A stretch of DNA of 64,000 bases from Candidatus Terraquivivens tengchongensis. GTDB taxonomy: Archaea > Thermoproteota > Nitrososphaeria_A > Caldarchaeales > Wolframiiraptoraceae. The translations under genes were made by a program, and so were the position numbers. Shown here piece after piece: positions 54,667 to 64,000 of this stretch. The stretch's first letter is position 1. Each line of letters opens with the position of its first letter. Location of the stretch: NCBI GenBank assembly GCA_023268355.1, contig JALNJK010000002.1, forward strand, positions 62,001 to 126,000. Direction: 5' to 3'. The notes below the pieces were generated by a model. It made no database searches. It saw only the letters and a program-made list of their open reading frames with translations, and was not told the origin of the DNA.

Positions 54667-55431
54667 CTATGCGGTCTCTATCCTAGGAGCTACTAGGTAG
54701 CCTAGCTTTCCTGATGGAATAGGGAAGCTAAATCTGATAGGTTTATTTGTCGAGAGCTCAATAGTAAGCTCTTCAGAGAGTGTTTTGGCGGCTTTAATGA
54801 TTTTCTCGACATAATTTATGCTGAAATTAGCCCATACCTCTTTATCAGCCTTTACCTCGTATACAGCAGCGCCGGTCTTGCTCAATTTTATTTGAACTGC
54901 TCCAACTTCGCCTTTGGCAGAAAGTATGACAGCATCAGGACTTATAGTGAACTTAACATAATCGCTTACTAAACTACTGTCCTCTATCGCATCAGCCAGC
55001 GCATCCGTGTTAATTCTTGCAGCTGCCTCGAAGGTAAGATTTGGAACGGCCGTTCTGGAGATTACTGGTTCCAAGGCATTGATGGTGAAGCTTCTCTCTT
55101 TCGAGCTAGCAACATCGCTCAGTATAATCGTTAGTTTCTTTTTGTCACTCTCGTACGCTATCGTTATACTTTCGCTTTTCTTACCCCTCTTCAAGAATTT
55201 TAAAAGCTCAGTTATGCTAACGGTTATGTTCATGGGCTCTGAGCATACGTACTCTTCGGCCGCACTCTTATCCAATTCAAAGTCAACTAGCGATATATGC
55301 GCAGGGTCCATCGATACCATCTTTATGGAGTTCTCATCTACTACAAACGTCCCCTCCTCGACGACTGCAGATATCGCCTTGATAAGGTCCGCGAAGTACT
55401 CTGCGTTGGGCAAACGCATTCTAAACGACAT
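54667..55431 (-). CDS. pcn: DNA sliding clamp PCNA
   Basis: Ring-forming processivity factor for polymerase and repair enzymes, 254 residues. MRLPNAEYFADLIKAISAVV, the interdomain region and the C-terminal FPIPSGKLGYLVAPRIE are typical. Only one PCNA gene is seen here, which would suit a homotrimer as in non-crenarchaeal lineages. Start taken as ATG at 55431; a TTG directly before it is possible. TATA-like CCTTATACATAA lies about 28 nt upstream. Confidence 0.94.
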   Translation of the reverse strand: MSFRMRLPNAEYFADLIKAISAVVEEGTFVVDENSIKMVSMDPAHISLVDFELDKSAAEEYVCSEPMNITVSITELLKFLKRGKKSESITIAYESDKKKLTIILSDVASSKERSFTINALEPVISRTAVPNLTFEAAARINTDALADAIEDSSLVSDYVKFTISPDAVILSAKGEVGAVQIKLSKTGAAVYEVKADKEVWANFSINYVEKIIKAAKTLSEELTIELSTNKPIRFSFPIPSGKLGYLVAPRIETA

Positions 55432-55573
55432 CAAATAAATTCAATATGTTGTTATGTATAAGGATTTCTTGCAGTTCAAAGTTTAAGCATTATGTACATA
55501 ATACTGGCGGAAAAAGTATGGGGTACGTTTTCTTCAAAACGATTGACTCCAAAAAGCTGATGGTTGCAAAAGA

Positions 55574-55580
55574 TTTAAAT
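55574..55580 (+). promoter_or_regulatory. TATA box of the deoxyhypusine synthase gene
   Basis: TTTAAAT centred 26 nt before the ATG at 55603, so the message is probably leaderless. The small open frame that spans this site (55446-55637) is therefore not taken as a gene. Confidence 0.5.
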
Positions 55581-55602
55581 CAAAAAATCTTTTTCAAAAC
55601 CT

Positions 55603-56676
55603 ATGAAGCAGATGAACAAACAGCACCATCTTCATGAACCCATTAAACCCATCAGACTTGATGAGAACATTAATCTTGTGGGTTTAGTCGAACAATTCAG
55701 ATACACGTCTTACCAAAGTAGGAATCTTTACAACGCTTTTCATGTGATGGAGCTTATGCAAACGGACCCAGATAGACCAATAATCTTTTTGACACTTGCG
55801 GGCGCGATGATTCCAGCTGGCATGAAGGGCGTGCTGAACGAGATGATGAAGAGAAAGATGGTGGACGTAATAATATCAACCGGTGCGAACGTAACGCATG
55901 ATGTGGTCGAGAGTCTCGGCTTTCCCCACTATAAAGGGTCACCGTATGCTGATGACGAAGAGTTAAGAAAAGCTGGGATATGTAGGATTTATGACACGTT
56001 CCTTCAGGAGGATGGTTTTTGGAAGGAAGAGGAAGTCGTCCTTAAAGTTGCGGATAGAATCGGAGATAAAACTTGTTCCAGTCGAGAATTTATTTACGAA
56101 CTTGGAAAGGAACTCAGAAACCATGAGTCGTTTGTAGGCTTAGCGGCGGAGCTTGGTGTACCCATATTCTGCCCAGCGTTAAATGATAGCGATATAGGCA
56201 TAGCACTCACAAAATACTACGAACAAAAACGTGGCAAAGATAGATGCAGGATAGACCCTATCAGAGACAACTATGAAATATTTCAAATATTCGTAAAAGC
56301 AAAGAAGACTGGTATAATAATAGTCGGTGGGGGAGTTCCGAGAAATTATGGGCAACAAATACCGGTCATAGCAGAGGTTTTGCTAAAAAAGCCGGCCAGG
56401 GTTGACATGAGGCTTGGACACGAATACGGCATACTCATAACGACCGATGACCCAAAGTGGGGTGGACTTAGCGGTAGCACATTCTCAGAAGCAATATCAT
56501 GGGGTAAATATTCAACTGAAGCACGTAAGGCAGAAGTTTATTGTGATGCAACGATAGCTCTTCCACTCATAGTAGGCGCTACCATTCAGAAGATCGGCAA
56601 GCAGTTGGATGCGAAACCAAGATGTAAATTTATTTGGGAAGGCGATGTACTAAAGGAGATAAAACTTGAGAAATAA
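55603..56676 (+). CDS. dys: Deoxyhypusine synthase
   Basis: Transfers the aminobutyl group of spermidine to a lysine of initiation factor aIF5A. It has 357 residues. NAD-site parts are LAGAMIPAGMKGVL and STGANVTHDVVES, and IIVGGGVPRNYGQQ follows. The catalytic Lys lies in LSGSTFSEAISWGKYSTEA. Substrate aIF5A is not encoded in the window. The start is ATG at 55603; the first 15 residues are less conserved. Confidence 0.93.
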   Translation: MKQMNKQHHLHEPIKPIRLDENINLVGLVEQFRYTSYQSRNLYNAFHVMELMQTDPDRPIIFLTLAGAMIPAGMKGVLNEMMKRKMVDVIISTGANVTHDVVESLGFPHYKGSPYADDEELRKAGICRIYDTFLQEDGFWKEEEVVLKVADRIGDKTCSSREFIYELGKELRNHESFVGLAAELGVPIFCPALNDSDIGIALTKYYEQKRGKDRCRIDPIRDNYEIFQIFVKAKKTGIIIVGGGVPRNYGQQIPVIAEVLLKKPARVDMRLGHEYGILITTDDPKWGGLSGSTFSEAISWGKYSTEARKAEVYCDATIALPLIVGATIQKIGKQLDAKPRCKFIWEGDVLKEIKLEK

Positions 56677-56831
56677 TTGAAGAATGGCCAAGCATTGTAA
56701 GGGACGTCTCGGTAATTTTCAGACATTATTGATATAAGTATTATGATAATTCCACAGTATGATGAATGATTTTGTGTAGAGTGTTTATGACGAAGGGTTA
56801 TTACCATCTGCACGATTAAATAACTTGCCTC

Positions 56832-57254
56832 ATGAGCTTCAACAGGCGTAGGGTTAGGCTGGAGCTGTTTGACGAGAATGGCGATAAGGTTACGTTGATA
56901 TTTGAGGGCAGACTGACAAGAGATAAGATAATACAGCTCGCCGACTTTATCGAACTCTATGGTGGTGCTGAGGTTACTCAACCACAGGTCGTTGAAGGAA
57001 GCAAACTTGTCAAGGTTTTGAAACTCGTTGAGCGGTACTTCCCGTTCAGCTACTTCTCTTCAAAAGAGGTCCAAAGGCTTTATGAGGCTGAGTACAGAGA
57101 GCCCATAAGTCTGAGCACGGTCTCAACGTACCTTTCACGTTTAGCTAACAGAGGTGTGCTTGAAAGGACCGGAGGAGGAAGTCAAGTTAAGTACAGGCTA
57201 CTCAGACCTTTACACTCAGAGATAGGTGACGTTGAAGCCGAAGGATCTCCATAA
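56832..57254 (+). CDS. Winged-helix conserved archaeal protein
   Basis: 140 residues. A beta-rich N-terminal part (RRVRLELFDENGDKVTLIFEG, then TRDKIIQLADFIELYGG) is followed by a predicted winged helix (YFSSKEVQRLYEAEY, SLSTVSTYLSRLANRGVLERT, SQVKYRLL). I do not recognise a named family; DNA binding is inferred from the second half. It is convergent with the ACT-domain gene, whose stop is 5 nt further on. Confidence 0.65.
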   Translation: MSFNRRRVRLELFDENGDKVTLIFEGRLTRDKIIQLADFIELYGGAEVTQPQVVEGSKLVKVLKLVERYFPFSYFSSKEVQRLYEAEYREPISLSTVSTYLSRLANRGVLERTGGGSQVKYRLLRPLHSEIGDVEAEGSP

Positions 57255-57259
57255 TGTTA

Positions 57260-57940
57260 TTACGAGGCTTTAGATACAACTTCCCTACAGAACGTTATCA
57301 GCTCTGTTAAAGACTCAAAGGCCCTTCCTACGTCGCTTGGCTTTATCACAATTATAGTATCCGTATAGCAGCTGATTATCTCATCGATGTTTATGCCCCT
57401 CCTCGATATCTGTTGTAGGATCGTCGCTATGCATCCAGGGGTACTAGAGACTTCTTTCGGACTTTTTACTATTATTGCGGCCATGTTCGCATCCTCATAG
57501 ATTATGTCTTTCGAAAGGAATTTGGAGACTATCTTTTCATGCAGGCTACTATCATAAACTAAAGTAACCGTGGACAATCCCTCGAGAACCTGAACAAAGC
57601 CCCTTTGATACCTGGATACGATATTCCTTGAAGCTTTAAGGATTTTTACACTCCTTCTTAGCGAGAGTCTCGCGACATCTGTCCTGACGTTAACAGTACT
57701 TTTTGCAATAACATATGCGACGTTAAACGGTATCGTACTGTAGGTTCCCCTTAACCTTTTTAAAGCCGTAACTATAGTGTCCAAGCTAACTCTATCCCCA
57801 ACCAACCTTTCAACGGTAGGTCTCAGAAACCTTGCGATTGCTGACAGGTTTACATAACCTCTCTGAAGACCGTCCTGGAGCGGGGCATCAACATCAATCA
57901 AGTGTCTAATAATTTGGGTTATTGACCTATTTTGGTACAT
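57260..57940 (-). CDS. ACT-domain protein, candidate regulator beside carAB
   Basis: 226 residues. The first half is helical with a possible DNA-binding segment (GYVNLSAIARFLRPTVERLV), and the last 70 residues form an ACT-like ligand domain (STPGCIATILQQISRRGINI, TDTIIVIKPSDVGRAFESL). Start taken as ATG at 57940; a frame from 58075 crosses the carA promoter. A strong inverted repeat and a palindromic TATA box lie just upstream. Divergence from carA suggests control of pyrimidine or arginine synthesis, or of itself; this is inference, and no named family is claimed. Confidence 0.65.
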   Translation of the reverse strand: MYQNRSITQIIRHLIDVDAPLQDGLQRGYVNLSAIARFLRPTVERLVGDRVSLDTIVTALKRLRGTYSTIPFNVAYVIAKSTVNVRTDVARLSLRRSVKILKASRNIVSRYQRGFVQVLEGLSTVTLVYDSSLHEKIVSKFLSKDIIYEDANMAAIIVKSPKEVSSTPGCIATILQQISRRGINIDEIISCYTDTIIVIKPSDVGRAFESLTELITFCREVVSKAS

Positions 57941-57947
57941 TTTTGTC

Positions 57948-57966
57948 CCAATTTTACCAAAATTGG
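57948..57966. promoter_or_regulatory. Candidate operator, inverted repeat
   Basis: CCAATTTT and AAAATTGG are perfect 8-bp arms around ACC. It overlaps the expected transcription start of the ACT-domain gene, so its binder would block that promoter. A partial half-site-like CCTATTTTGG lies at about 57926-57935. Confidence 0.6.
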
Positions 57967-57967
57967 A

Positions 57968-57983
57968 CATAATATATATTATG
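57968..57983. promoter_or_regulatory. Palindromic TATA box in the carA divergent region
   Basis: CATAATATATATTATG is a perfect 16-bp palindrome, 2 nt from the operator repeat. It is placed to serve the minus-strand ACT-domain gene (35 nt upstream of its start) and could also direct plus-strand transcription towards carA. Confidence 0.55.
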
Positions 57984-58066
57984 TGCCGTCCCATCAGAAT
58001 AATATGGAATGATCCAAACGAACCAACAACATGTCTCCTTAGACTTCTTTTCTGGGGTGGAGGGTG

Positions 58067-59170
58067 ATGTCTCACAATAAGAAGAAGGCTCTACTGGTGC
58101 TCGAGGATGGGACCGTCGTACACGGTGAGGGGTTCGGGGCTTTAGGCGAAGCGATGGGTGAGTTGGTTTTTAATACTGGAATGACAGGTTACGTGGAGGC
58201 ATTAACTGATCCATCGTATGCTGGACAGATTTTAATGATGACTTATCCACTTATCGGGAATTATGGTGTTTGTAGTGAAGACTACGAATCTGATGGAATA
58301 AAAGTAGAGGGTTTCGTGGTTAGGGAGTTATGTGAGACGCCGAGTAACTGGCGTTCAGAGAAATCTCTACCGGAATTTTTAGAGGAATACGGCATTCCAG
58401 GAATTCAAGGCGTCGATACACGAATGCTCACGAGAAAAATCAGAATTTATGGAACGATGAAAAGTACGCTTATAGTCTACGAGGGGAACGACGAGCCTGA
58501 CATCGATGAAGTAATTGAGAGGACGAAAGCACAACCAGCAATAACCGAGTTGGACCTCGTAAACAAAGTTTCAGTTTCTAAACCGACGTTTATAGAGGGC
58601 GGTGGAGACTTAAACGTTGTTTTAATCGATTGTGGAGTTAAGTGGAGTATAATCAGGCTTCTCAGAGAAAATGCAAACATAACCCTCGTACCTTACAACA
58701 CTCCAGCCAAAAATATACTTGAATATGCCCCTGATGGTGTTTTGATATCAAATGGTCCTGGAGACCCAATTAGGGTCAAAGAAACCATAAACACCGCGAA
58801 AGAACTTGTAGGTAAGGTGCCTCTTTTCGGCATCTGCCTTGGGCATCAGATAATATCGTTAGCCCTTGGTGCAAAGACGTTCAAGTTAAAGTTCGGTCAT
58901 AGGGGAGCAAACCAGCCAGTAAAGGATTTCGAGACTGGAAGGGTCTTCATATCAACCCAAAACCATGGTTTCGCAGTTACCAAAGAATCCCTCAAGGATG
59001 CTGGGCTAATCCTTACGCAGATTAACCTAAACGATCACACGGTCGAAGGTGTGAAACATAAAGAGCTACCAATAAAGTCCGTTCAGTATCATCCTGAAGG
59101 AGGACCTGGACCCCATGACACGTACTTCTTCTTTGATGATTTTGTAAAAACGATGAAGGAGTATAGATGA
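58067..59170 (+). CDS. carA: Carbamoyl phosphate synthase small subunit
   Basis: Glutaminase subunit that feeds ammonia to CarB. It has 367 residues: the N-terminal domain ([31 protein letters not shown]) and the class I glutaminase domain with the catalytic Cys in [16 protein letters not shown] and the His in [15 protein letters not shown]. Start taken as ATG at 58067; a GTG directly before it is possible. It overlaps carB by 4 nt. Confidence 0.95.
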   Translation: MSHNKKKALLVLEDGTVVHGEGFGALGEAMGELVFNTGMTGYVEALTDPSYAGQILMMTYPLIGNYGVCSEDYESDGIKVEGFVVRELCETPSNWRSEKSLPEFLEEYGIPGIQGVDTRMLTRKIRIYGTMKSTLIVYEGNDEPDIDEVIERTKAQPAITELDLVNKVSVSKPTFIEGGGDLNVVLIDCGVKWSIIRLLRENANITLVPYNTPAKNILEYAPDGVLISNGPGDPIRVKETINTAKELVGKVPLFGICLGHQIISLALGAKTFKLKFGHRGANQPVKDFETGRVFISTQNHGFAVTKESLKDAGLILTQINLNDHTVEGVKHKELPIKSVQYHPEGGPGPHDTYFFFDDFVKTMKEYR

Positions 59171-62100
59171 ACATGCCAAAGCGTGAAGATATACGTAAAA
59201 TCATGATTATCGGCTCCGGCCCTATTGTGATCGGACAGGCATGTGAGTTTGATTATTCAGGGAGCCAAGCCTGCAAAGCGCTTAAAGAAGAAGGTTACGA
59301 AGTCGTATTGGTAAACTCGAACCCAGCAACGATAATGACGGACCCTGAGATGGCTGATAGAATATACATCGAACCGTTGACCCCTGAAGTGGTTGCAGAA
59401 ATAATTAAAAAAGAACTACCTGACGCTCTGCTCCCAACACTTGGAGGCCAGACCGGCCTGAACATAGCGGCAGAGCTTGCAGAAAGGGGCATTTTGGATG
59501 AATACGGTGTCGAACTCATTGGAGCAAAACTGGAAGCCATAAAGAAGGGAGAGGATCGAATACTTTTCAAAGAGGCTATGGAAAGAATAGGCCTTCCCGT
59601 TCCGAGAAGCTTTCCAGCATACTCCGTTGATGAAGCAGTCGAGATAGCCAATGAGCTAGGATATCCCGTCATCGTTAGACCTGCATACACCTTGGGCGGG
59701 ACTGGTGGTGGAGTGGCTTACAACAGGGAAGAGCTGGAGCGGATAGTTGCCAGGGGCTTGACTCATAGTCGTATAGGGCAAGTTATAATTGACGAATCCC
59801 TTATCGGGTGGAAGGAGTACGAGCTTGAAGTTATGAGGGACTTGGCTGATAACGTCGTAATTATTTGCTCTATAGAGAACATGGACCCGATGGGCATACA
59901 TACAGGTGACAGCATAACAGTCGCGCCAGCTCAAACGTTAACAGATAAGGAATACCAAACTTTAAGGAACGCAGCCATAAAAATCATACGCGAGATAGGT
60001 GTCGAAACAGGCGGCTCGAACATACAGTTCGCAGTACATCCAGAAAACGGTCATTTTAAGGTCATAGAGATAAACCCAAGGGTTTCTAGGAGCTCAGCTT
60101 TGGCATCAAAGGCAACGGGATATCCTATAGCGAAGGTAGCTGCGAAACTTGCCATCGGCCTGTTACTTGACGAAATTCCAAACGACATAACTAAGAAGAC
60201 ACCAGCATCCTTTGAACCAACGATAGACTACGTGGTAGTTAAAGTTCCTAGATGGCCTTTCGACAAGTTTCCCGAGGCCGATAAAACGCTAACAACACAG
60301 ATGAAATCCGTCGGTGAGGTGATGGCAATAGGTCGCACCTTTGAGGAGGCTCTACAGAAGGCAATAAGGTCTCTGGAGATTGGAAGATACGGTTTGGGAG
60401 CTGATGGGAAAGATGAGGAAATGCCGGATGTGAAGACTCTTCGTGATTATCTCAGGATTCCTACACATAAGCGGGTATTTTACATCAGGCATGCAATAAA
60501 GCTCGGTATGAGCATTGATGAGATTTACGAGCTTACAAAAATCGATAGATGGTTCATTCGGAAGATTAAGAACATAGTTGATATGGAGAACGAACTATCA
60601 AAGTATACGATTGAAACTATTCCAAAAGAGGTGCTTCGCAAAGCCAAGAAACTTGGCTTCTCGGACAAACAAATAGCGTATCTATTGGGAACTGACGAGC
60701 TCACGGTCAGGGAGCTTAGAAAGAGAATGGGTATAATACCTGTCTATAAGATGGTAGATACATGCGCTGCAGAATTCGAGGCAGAAACGCCGTACTACTA
60801 CTCATGCTATGATGATGAGGACGAGATACGGAAGACTGAAAAGAAGAAGGTAGTCATACTTGGTTCAGGGCCCAACAGAATCGGACAGGGTATTGAATTT
60901 GACTATTGCTGCGTACACGCTGTTAAGGCATTAAAAGAGGAGGGTTACGAAGTTATAATGGTGAACTGTAACCCTGAAACTGTAAGCACAGACTTCGACA
61001 TTTCAGACAAGCTGTATTTCGAGCCCCTGACGTTCGAAGACGTGATGAACATAATTGAAAAAGAACAGCCTGAAGGTGTCATTGTTCAGCTCGGAGGTCA
61101 AACTCCTCTGAACTTAGCTATACCTCTAGAGAAGCAGGGTGTAAAGATTCTTGGAACGACTCCAGATAACATAGATAGGGCAGAGGACAGGAAGAGGTTT
61201 ACTGAAGTTTTAGAAAAACTTGGGATACCCCAGCCACCTTATGGAACAGCCATGAACATAGAAGAGGCAAAGGAAGTTGCTAGAAAGCTTGGCTATCCTG
61301 TGCTGGTGAGACCGTCCTACGTCCTCGGGGGAAGAGCCATGGAAATAGTATACGACGAGGAATCCTTAATCAAGTATGTGAAAGAAGCGATAAAGGTATC
61401 GCCGGAACATCCAGTTTTGATAGACAAGTTCCTAGAAGACGCCATAGAAGCCGAAATCGACGCGATTTCTGACGGAGAAAATGTGTACATAGGCGGCATC
61501 ATGGAGCACATAGAGGAGGCAGGAGTACATTCAGGAGATGCTGCATGTGTCCTACCACCTTACAGCCTTAGCAAAGAGGTGATCGAGACGATGAAGGATT
61601 ACACGCGCAGAATAGCGAAGGAGCTCCACGTGGTAGGTTTAATAAATGTTCAGTTTGCGATAAAGGACGGTAAAGTATACGTGTTTGAGGTCAATCCCCG
61701 TGCTTCTAGGACTGTACCATTCGTCAGCAAGGCTACTGGTGTGCCACTGGCAAAGATTGCAGCGAAACTTATGGTAGGTCATAGCCTCAGCGAATTTGGT
61801 TTGGGAGAGGAACCGGAGGTAAACCATGTAGCTGTGAAAGAAGCAGTTTTTCCCTTTGCAAAGTTGCCCGGTGTGGATGTTGTACTTGGACCCGAGATGA
61901 AGTCTACAGGTGAGGTAATGGGTATTGACAAAGATTTTGGAATAGCGTATTATAAGGCTGAATTGGCAGCGGATACGCGCTTACCAACCAAAGGGAACGT
62001 CTTTATAAGCGTGAGGGATGACGAAAAGATGCGCATAATACCGGTGGCTAAGAAATTAAAGGAATTAGGCCTAAACATTTTAGCGACAAAGGGGACCGCG

Positions 62101-62415
62101 GACGTGTTGATTGCCGCTAACATAGACGTTAAAGTAGTCCCAAAAATTGGCGAAGGTCGTCCAGACATACTTGACTACATAAAATCCGACAAAATAGACC
62201 TAATCATAAACGTCCCGAAAGGTAAGGGTTCCAAAGATGACGAGTTCCAAATAAGAAGGGCTGCAGTAGATCGTAAAATACCATACATAACGACGGTGGC
62301 AGCAGCTCAAGCTGCTGTTAAAGCTATTGAGAAAATAAAGAAGGAAGGCTCCTTTACCGTTAAGCCATTGCAAGAATATCACACTAGGCTAATTGTAAAG
62401 AAAGCAAAAGCGTAA
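59167..62415 (+). CDS. carB: Carbamoyl phosphate synthase large subunit
   Basis: Makes carbamoyl phosphate from bicarbonate, ammonia and two ATP, for both pyrimidines and arginine. It has 1082 residues as two homologous ATP-grasp halves ([20 protein letters not shown] and [20 protein letters not shown]), a central oligomerisation part and a C-terminal methylglyoxal synthase-like allosteric domain ([19 protein letters not shown]). Arginine synthesis genes at 1-9 kb would use its product. It begins within the carA stop. Confidence 0.96.
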   Translation: MNMPKREDIRKIMIIGSGPIVIGQACEFDYSGSQACKALKEEGYEVVLVNSNPATIMTDPEMADRIYIEPLTPEVVAEIIKKELPDALLPTLGGQTGLNIAAELAERGILDEYGVELIGAKLEAIKKGEDRILFKEAMERIGLPVPRSFPAYSVDEAVEIANELGYPVIVRPAYTLGGTGGGVAYNREELERIVARGLTHSRIGQVIIDESLIGWKEYELEVMRDLADNVVIICSIENMDPMGIHTGDSITVAPAQTLTDKEYQTLRNAAIKIIREIGVETGGSNIQFAVHPENGHFKVIEINPRVSRSSALASKATGYPIAKVAAKLAIGLLLDEIPNDITKKTPASFEPTIDYVVVKVPRWPFDKFPEADKTLTTQMKSVGEVMAIGRTFEEALQKAIRSLEIGRYGLGADGKDEEMPDVKTLRDYLRIPTHKRVFYIRHAIKLGMSIDEIYELTKIDRWFIRKIKNIVDMENELSKYTIETIPKEVLRKAKKLGFSDKQIAYLLGTDELTVRELRKRMGIIPVYKMVDTCAAEFEAETPYYYSCYDDEDEIRKTEKKKVVILGSGPNRIGQGIEFDYCCVHAVKALKEEGYEVIMVNCNPETVSTDFDISDKLYFEPLTFEDVMNIIEKEQPEGVIVQLGGQTPLNLAIPLEKQGVKILGTTPDNIDRAEDRKRFTEVLEKLGIPQPPYGTAMNIEEAKEVARKLGYPVLVRPSYVLGGRAMEIVYDEESLIKYVKEAIKVSPEHPVLIDKFLEDAIEAEIDAISDGENVYIGGIMEHIEEAGVHSGDAACVLPPYSLSKEVIETMKDYTRRIAKELHVVGLINVQFAIKDGKVYVFEVNPRASRTVPFVSKATGVPLAKIAAKLMVGHSLSEFGLGEEPEVNHVAVKEAVFPFAKLPGVDVVLGPEMKSTGEVMGIDKDFGIAYYKAELAADTRLPTKGNVFISVRDDEKMRIIPVAKKLKELGLNILATKGTADVLIAANIDVKVVPKIGEGRPDILDYIKSDKIDLIINVPKGKGSKDDEFQIRRAAVDRKIPYITTVAAAQAAVKAIEKIKKEGSFTVKPLQEYHTRLIVKKAKA

Positions 62416-62428
62416 ATTATCTACTTAC

Positions 62429-63148
62429 CTAGGCGGTCCGGTATAACTTTCTGAACGCCTTGTAAAGTGGTATCGCGATTGCTGTTCCTATTATCGACTG
62501 TCCAAGGTTCACGGGTATCTCGGCCAAAGCATAGACGCCCAAGAAGAACTGTTCATAAACGAAGTACCCCGAAACCATAAGAAGTCCGCCAAGGAGTAAA
62601 GAAAGTATTAACCAGCCTTCGTATCCTTTCTCTTTAACGATAAAGTAAATCGGTGTAGCTACAGCCGCAGCCGCCAGACCGATCCATGAATAAGGCATGA
62701 TTGTAAAAATGAATGATTGCGCCCCCCCACCGACCGGGAGTATAGAAACCTCCACTTCGCCGACGAATAATGTGATGCCTATCAGAAGTATGAGCACAAA
62801 ATATCCAGCGACGAGCGTATAGGATGCTACTGCAAGTTGCCATCCGCCCTTTTTCGGAACTTTCTTAATAAGGTAGCCTACAAGTGCACCTTCTGCTGCT
62901 TTTATTAGGAGTGTTGCAGGAGCATAGTAATAGTAGCCTAATGCTAAGTCAGCTAACATGGAACCCACGCCGCCAGCAAATGCGGCTATTCCAGCCCCCA
63001 TCGTAAGTGCCGTAAAGTATATCATCGTTTCACCTAGATTGAAGTAACCTCTGGTGGCTGGTACGTAAATCGATAGGACCATCGTGGCAACGGCTACCAG
63101 CGACGTAAAGACCGCGAGCTTTGCTACGATTATGCTGTAACGTTGCAT
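62429..63148 (-). CDS. ECF-type transporter substrate-binding (S) component
   Basis: 239 residues with about six membrane segments. YFNLGETMIYFTALTMGAG, GGVGSMLADLALGYYYYAP and ATLLIKAAEGALVGYL are typical of ECF S-components, which bind vitamins or similar small molecules; the ligand is unknown. Start taken as ATG at 63148, 25 nt after the TATA box; a frame to 63184 would begin upstream of it. No A/A'/T energising genes are adjacent. Confidence 0.78.
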   Translation of the reverse strand: MQRYSIIVAKLAVFTSLVAVATMVLSIYVPATRGYFNLGETMIYFTALTMGAGIAAFAGGVGSMLADLALGYYYYAPATLLIKAAEGALVGYLIKKVPKKGGWQLAVASYTLVAGYFVLILLIGITLFVGEVEVSILPVGGGAQSFIFTIMPYSWIGLAAAAVATPIYFIVKEKGYEGWLILSLLLGGLLMVSGYFVYEQFFLGVYALAEIPVNLGQSIIGTAIAIPLYKAFRKLYRTA

Positions 63149-63170
63149 AGCGAATTTTTGAGAAACAAAA

Positions 63171-63176
63171 TATATA
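63171..63176. promoter_or_regulatory. Shared TATA box of the ECF-S and thrC-like genes
   Basis: TATATA within AAAATATATAAG (63167-63177) lies 25 nt from the ECF-S ATG on one strand and 28 nt from the thrC-like ATG on the other, so one AT element seems to serve both leaderless genes. A perfect 12-bp palindrome CCTATATATAGG follows at 63185-63196 and might be a second TATA or an operator. Confidence 0.5.
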
Positions 63177-63200
63177 AGTTTCAACCTATATATAGGCTAC

Positions 63201-64000
63201 ATGGTATTTAGGCTTTCATGCATAAAATGCGGAAAACATCTGGAAGAGAAAGAAAACTCGATACGTTGCCCAAGCTGCGGCGGTCAAGTACTCATCGATT
63301 ACGATTATGAGCAGCTCTCATCCACTGCAAGCAAGGAGAAACTTGCAAAAACACCTCCGAATATGTGGAAGTACTCATTCCTTCTACCGCTTGTTGAGAA
63401 CAGCTTTGTCGTATCCTTAGGCGAGGGCGGTACTTTTCTTCAGAAGGCTGAAAGGTTAGGAGAGGAGCTTGGAATTAAGAATGTGTATCTGAAGAACGAG
63501 ACAGTAAACCCCACTGGTTCTTTCTTAGACAGGGGGGTTTCCATAGAGGTCACGAGGGCAAAGAACAAGGGTTACAGCAGCGTCAAGTGCGCGAGCAGGG
63601 GAAACTTAGGTGCTTCAGCAGCTGCATACTCGGCTAAGGCCGGTTTAGGTTGCACGATTTATACGACATTAGGCATCGAGTTAGGTAAGCTTTATCAGGC
63701 CATTGTTTGCGGTGCTGAGATAAGCTTTGTCAAGACATACGACAATGCCATCAGAATGCTGGAACGTCCATATAAAGGAGAGTATGTAATATCCGTAACG
63801 AATCCGTTCTTTCTCGAAGGAATAAAAACTACTGGGTACGAGGTTTGCGAACAACTTGGATGGGCCCCTCCTGAATTTTTTATCGTACCTGTCGGTGAGG
63901 GTGGACACTTATCAATGATATGGAAAGCTCTGAAGGAGCTAAGTTATGTTGGACTTATAAATGATACACACTCAAAGATGCTAGGCGTTCAGGCTAAAAG
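63201..64000 (+). CDS. Threonine synthase-like protein lacking the PLP lysine, 3' end cut
   Basis: About 266 residues are visible before the right edge. An N-terminal zinc-ribbon-like CIKCGKHLEE ... CPSCGG leads into the fold type II PLP domain: VSLGEGGTFLQKAERLGEEL, YLKNETVNPTGSFLDRGVS, CASRGNLGASAAAYSAKAGL and a glycine loop PVGEGGHLSMIW. Threonine synthases have GSFKDRG, with Lys bound to PLP; here the codon is TTA (Leu). ASRGN replaces ASTGN. The protein is therefore either a non-PLP or altered paralogue, or uses another residue. Start is ATG at 63201. Confidence 0.8.
   Translation, partial: MVFRLSCIKCGKHLEEKENSIRCPSCGGQVLIDYDYEQLSSTASKEKLAKTPPNMWKYSFLLPLVENSFVVSLGEGGTFLQKAERLGEELGIKNVYLKNETVNPTGSFLDRGVSIEVTRAKNKGYSSVKCASRGNLGASAAAYSAKAGLGCTIYTTLGIELGKLYQAIVCGAEISFVKTYDNAIRMLERPYKGEYVISVTNPFFLEGIKTTGYEVCEQLGWAPPEFFIVPVGEGGHLSMIWKALKELSYVGLINDTHSKMLGVQAK

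Noticed and set aside
55446-55637. 63-residue open frame upstream of deoxyhypusine synthase
   Set aside because: It spans the TATA box of the next gene, overlaps its start, and has no recognisable domain.

Overview
The window is a gene-dense archaeal chromosome segment, very probably from a thermophilic member of the Thaumarchaeota/Aigarchaeota part of the TACK group. Three things point there. Ribosomal proteins, EF-2, PCNA, Orc1/Cdc6 and primase are all of archaeal type. A PolD small subunit is present, which Crenarchaeota lack. A CdvB/ESCRT-III-like protein and a full LysW amino-acid carrier system are also present. Many genes have a TATA box about 25-30 nt before the start codon and look leaderless, while genes inside operons use Shine-Dalgarno sites and often TTG or GTG starts. 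No insertion sequence, CRISPR array, prophage or rRNA was seen. One tRNA (Pro, CGG) was found.

Layout. 1-9.2 kb: LysW-dependent lysine/arginine biosynthesis (argH partial, lysK, lysJ, lysX, lysW, lysZ, then lysY/argC and argX), interrupted by a 2-keto sugar-acid pair (HpcH aldolase and FAH-family enzyme). 9.4-18.6 kb: endonuclease V, EF-2, TatA, S13, two MetE-like barrels, a ferredoxin-NADP reductase, a UPF0173 hydrolase and an AbrB-PhoU protein. 18.6-26.3 kb: a ribosomal protein operon from L22 to L30 that includes the RNase P subunit Rpp29. 26.4-31.1 kb: superoxide dismutase, macro domain, DUF123, hemerythrin, PriL, HD hydrolase and an Lrp regulator. 31.1-33 kb: L3-L4, separated from the rest of the ribosomal operon. 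33-36.3 kb: membrane proteins and an aldo/keto reductase. 36.3-39.7 kb: a probable replication origin, orc1/cdc6 and the PolD small subunit. 40.7-46.2 kb: the pstSCAB-phoU phosphate system with a divergent AbrB-PhoU regulator. 46.2-53.4 kb: FAH protein, KorAB, TatD, CdvB-like, AsnB-like and DUF61. 53.4-64 kb: tRNA-Pro, small regulators, PCNA, deoxyhypusine synthase, carAB with a probable regulator, an ECF-S transporter and a threonine synthase-like gene cut by the right edge.

Most notable points. (1) The EF-2 gene is interrupted inside its GTP-binding P-loop by a 31-nt insertion that carries an in-frame stop and folds as a bulge-helix-bulge splice element. Removing it at the predicted sites restores the conserved AHVDHGKT motif exactly in frame, so I read it as an archaeal mRNA intron. 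(2) The intergenic region before orc1 holds a 25-bp inverted pair resembling origin recognition boxes around an AT-rich core. (3) LysW ends in EDWGQ rather than the usual EDWGE, although the C-terminal Glu is the carrier residue. (4) metE appears to start at ATA. (5) The threonine synthase-like protein has Leu where the PLP lysine should be, and the AsnB-like protein lacks the glutaminase Cys.
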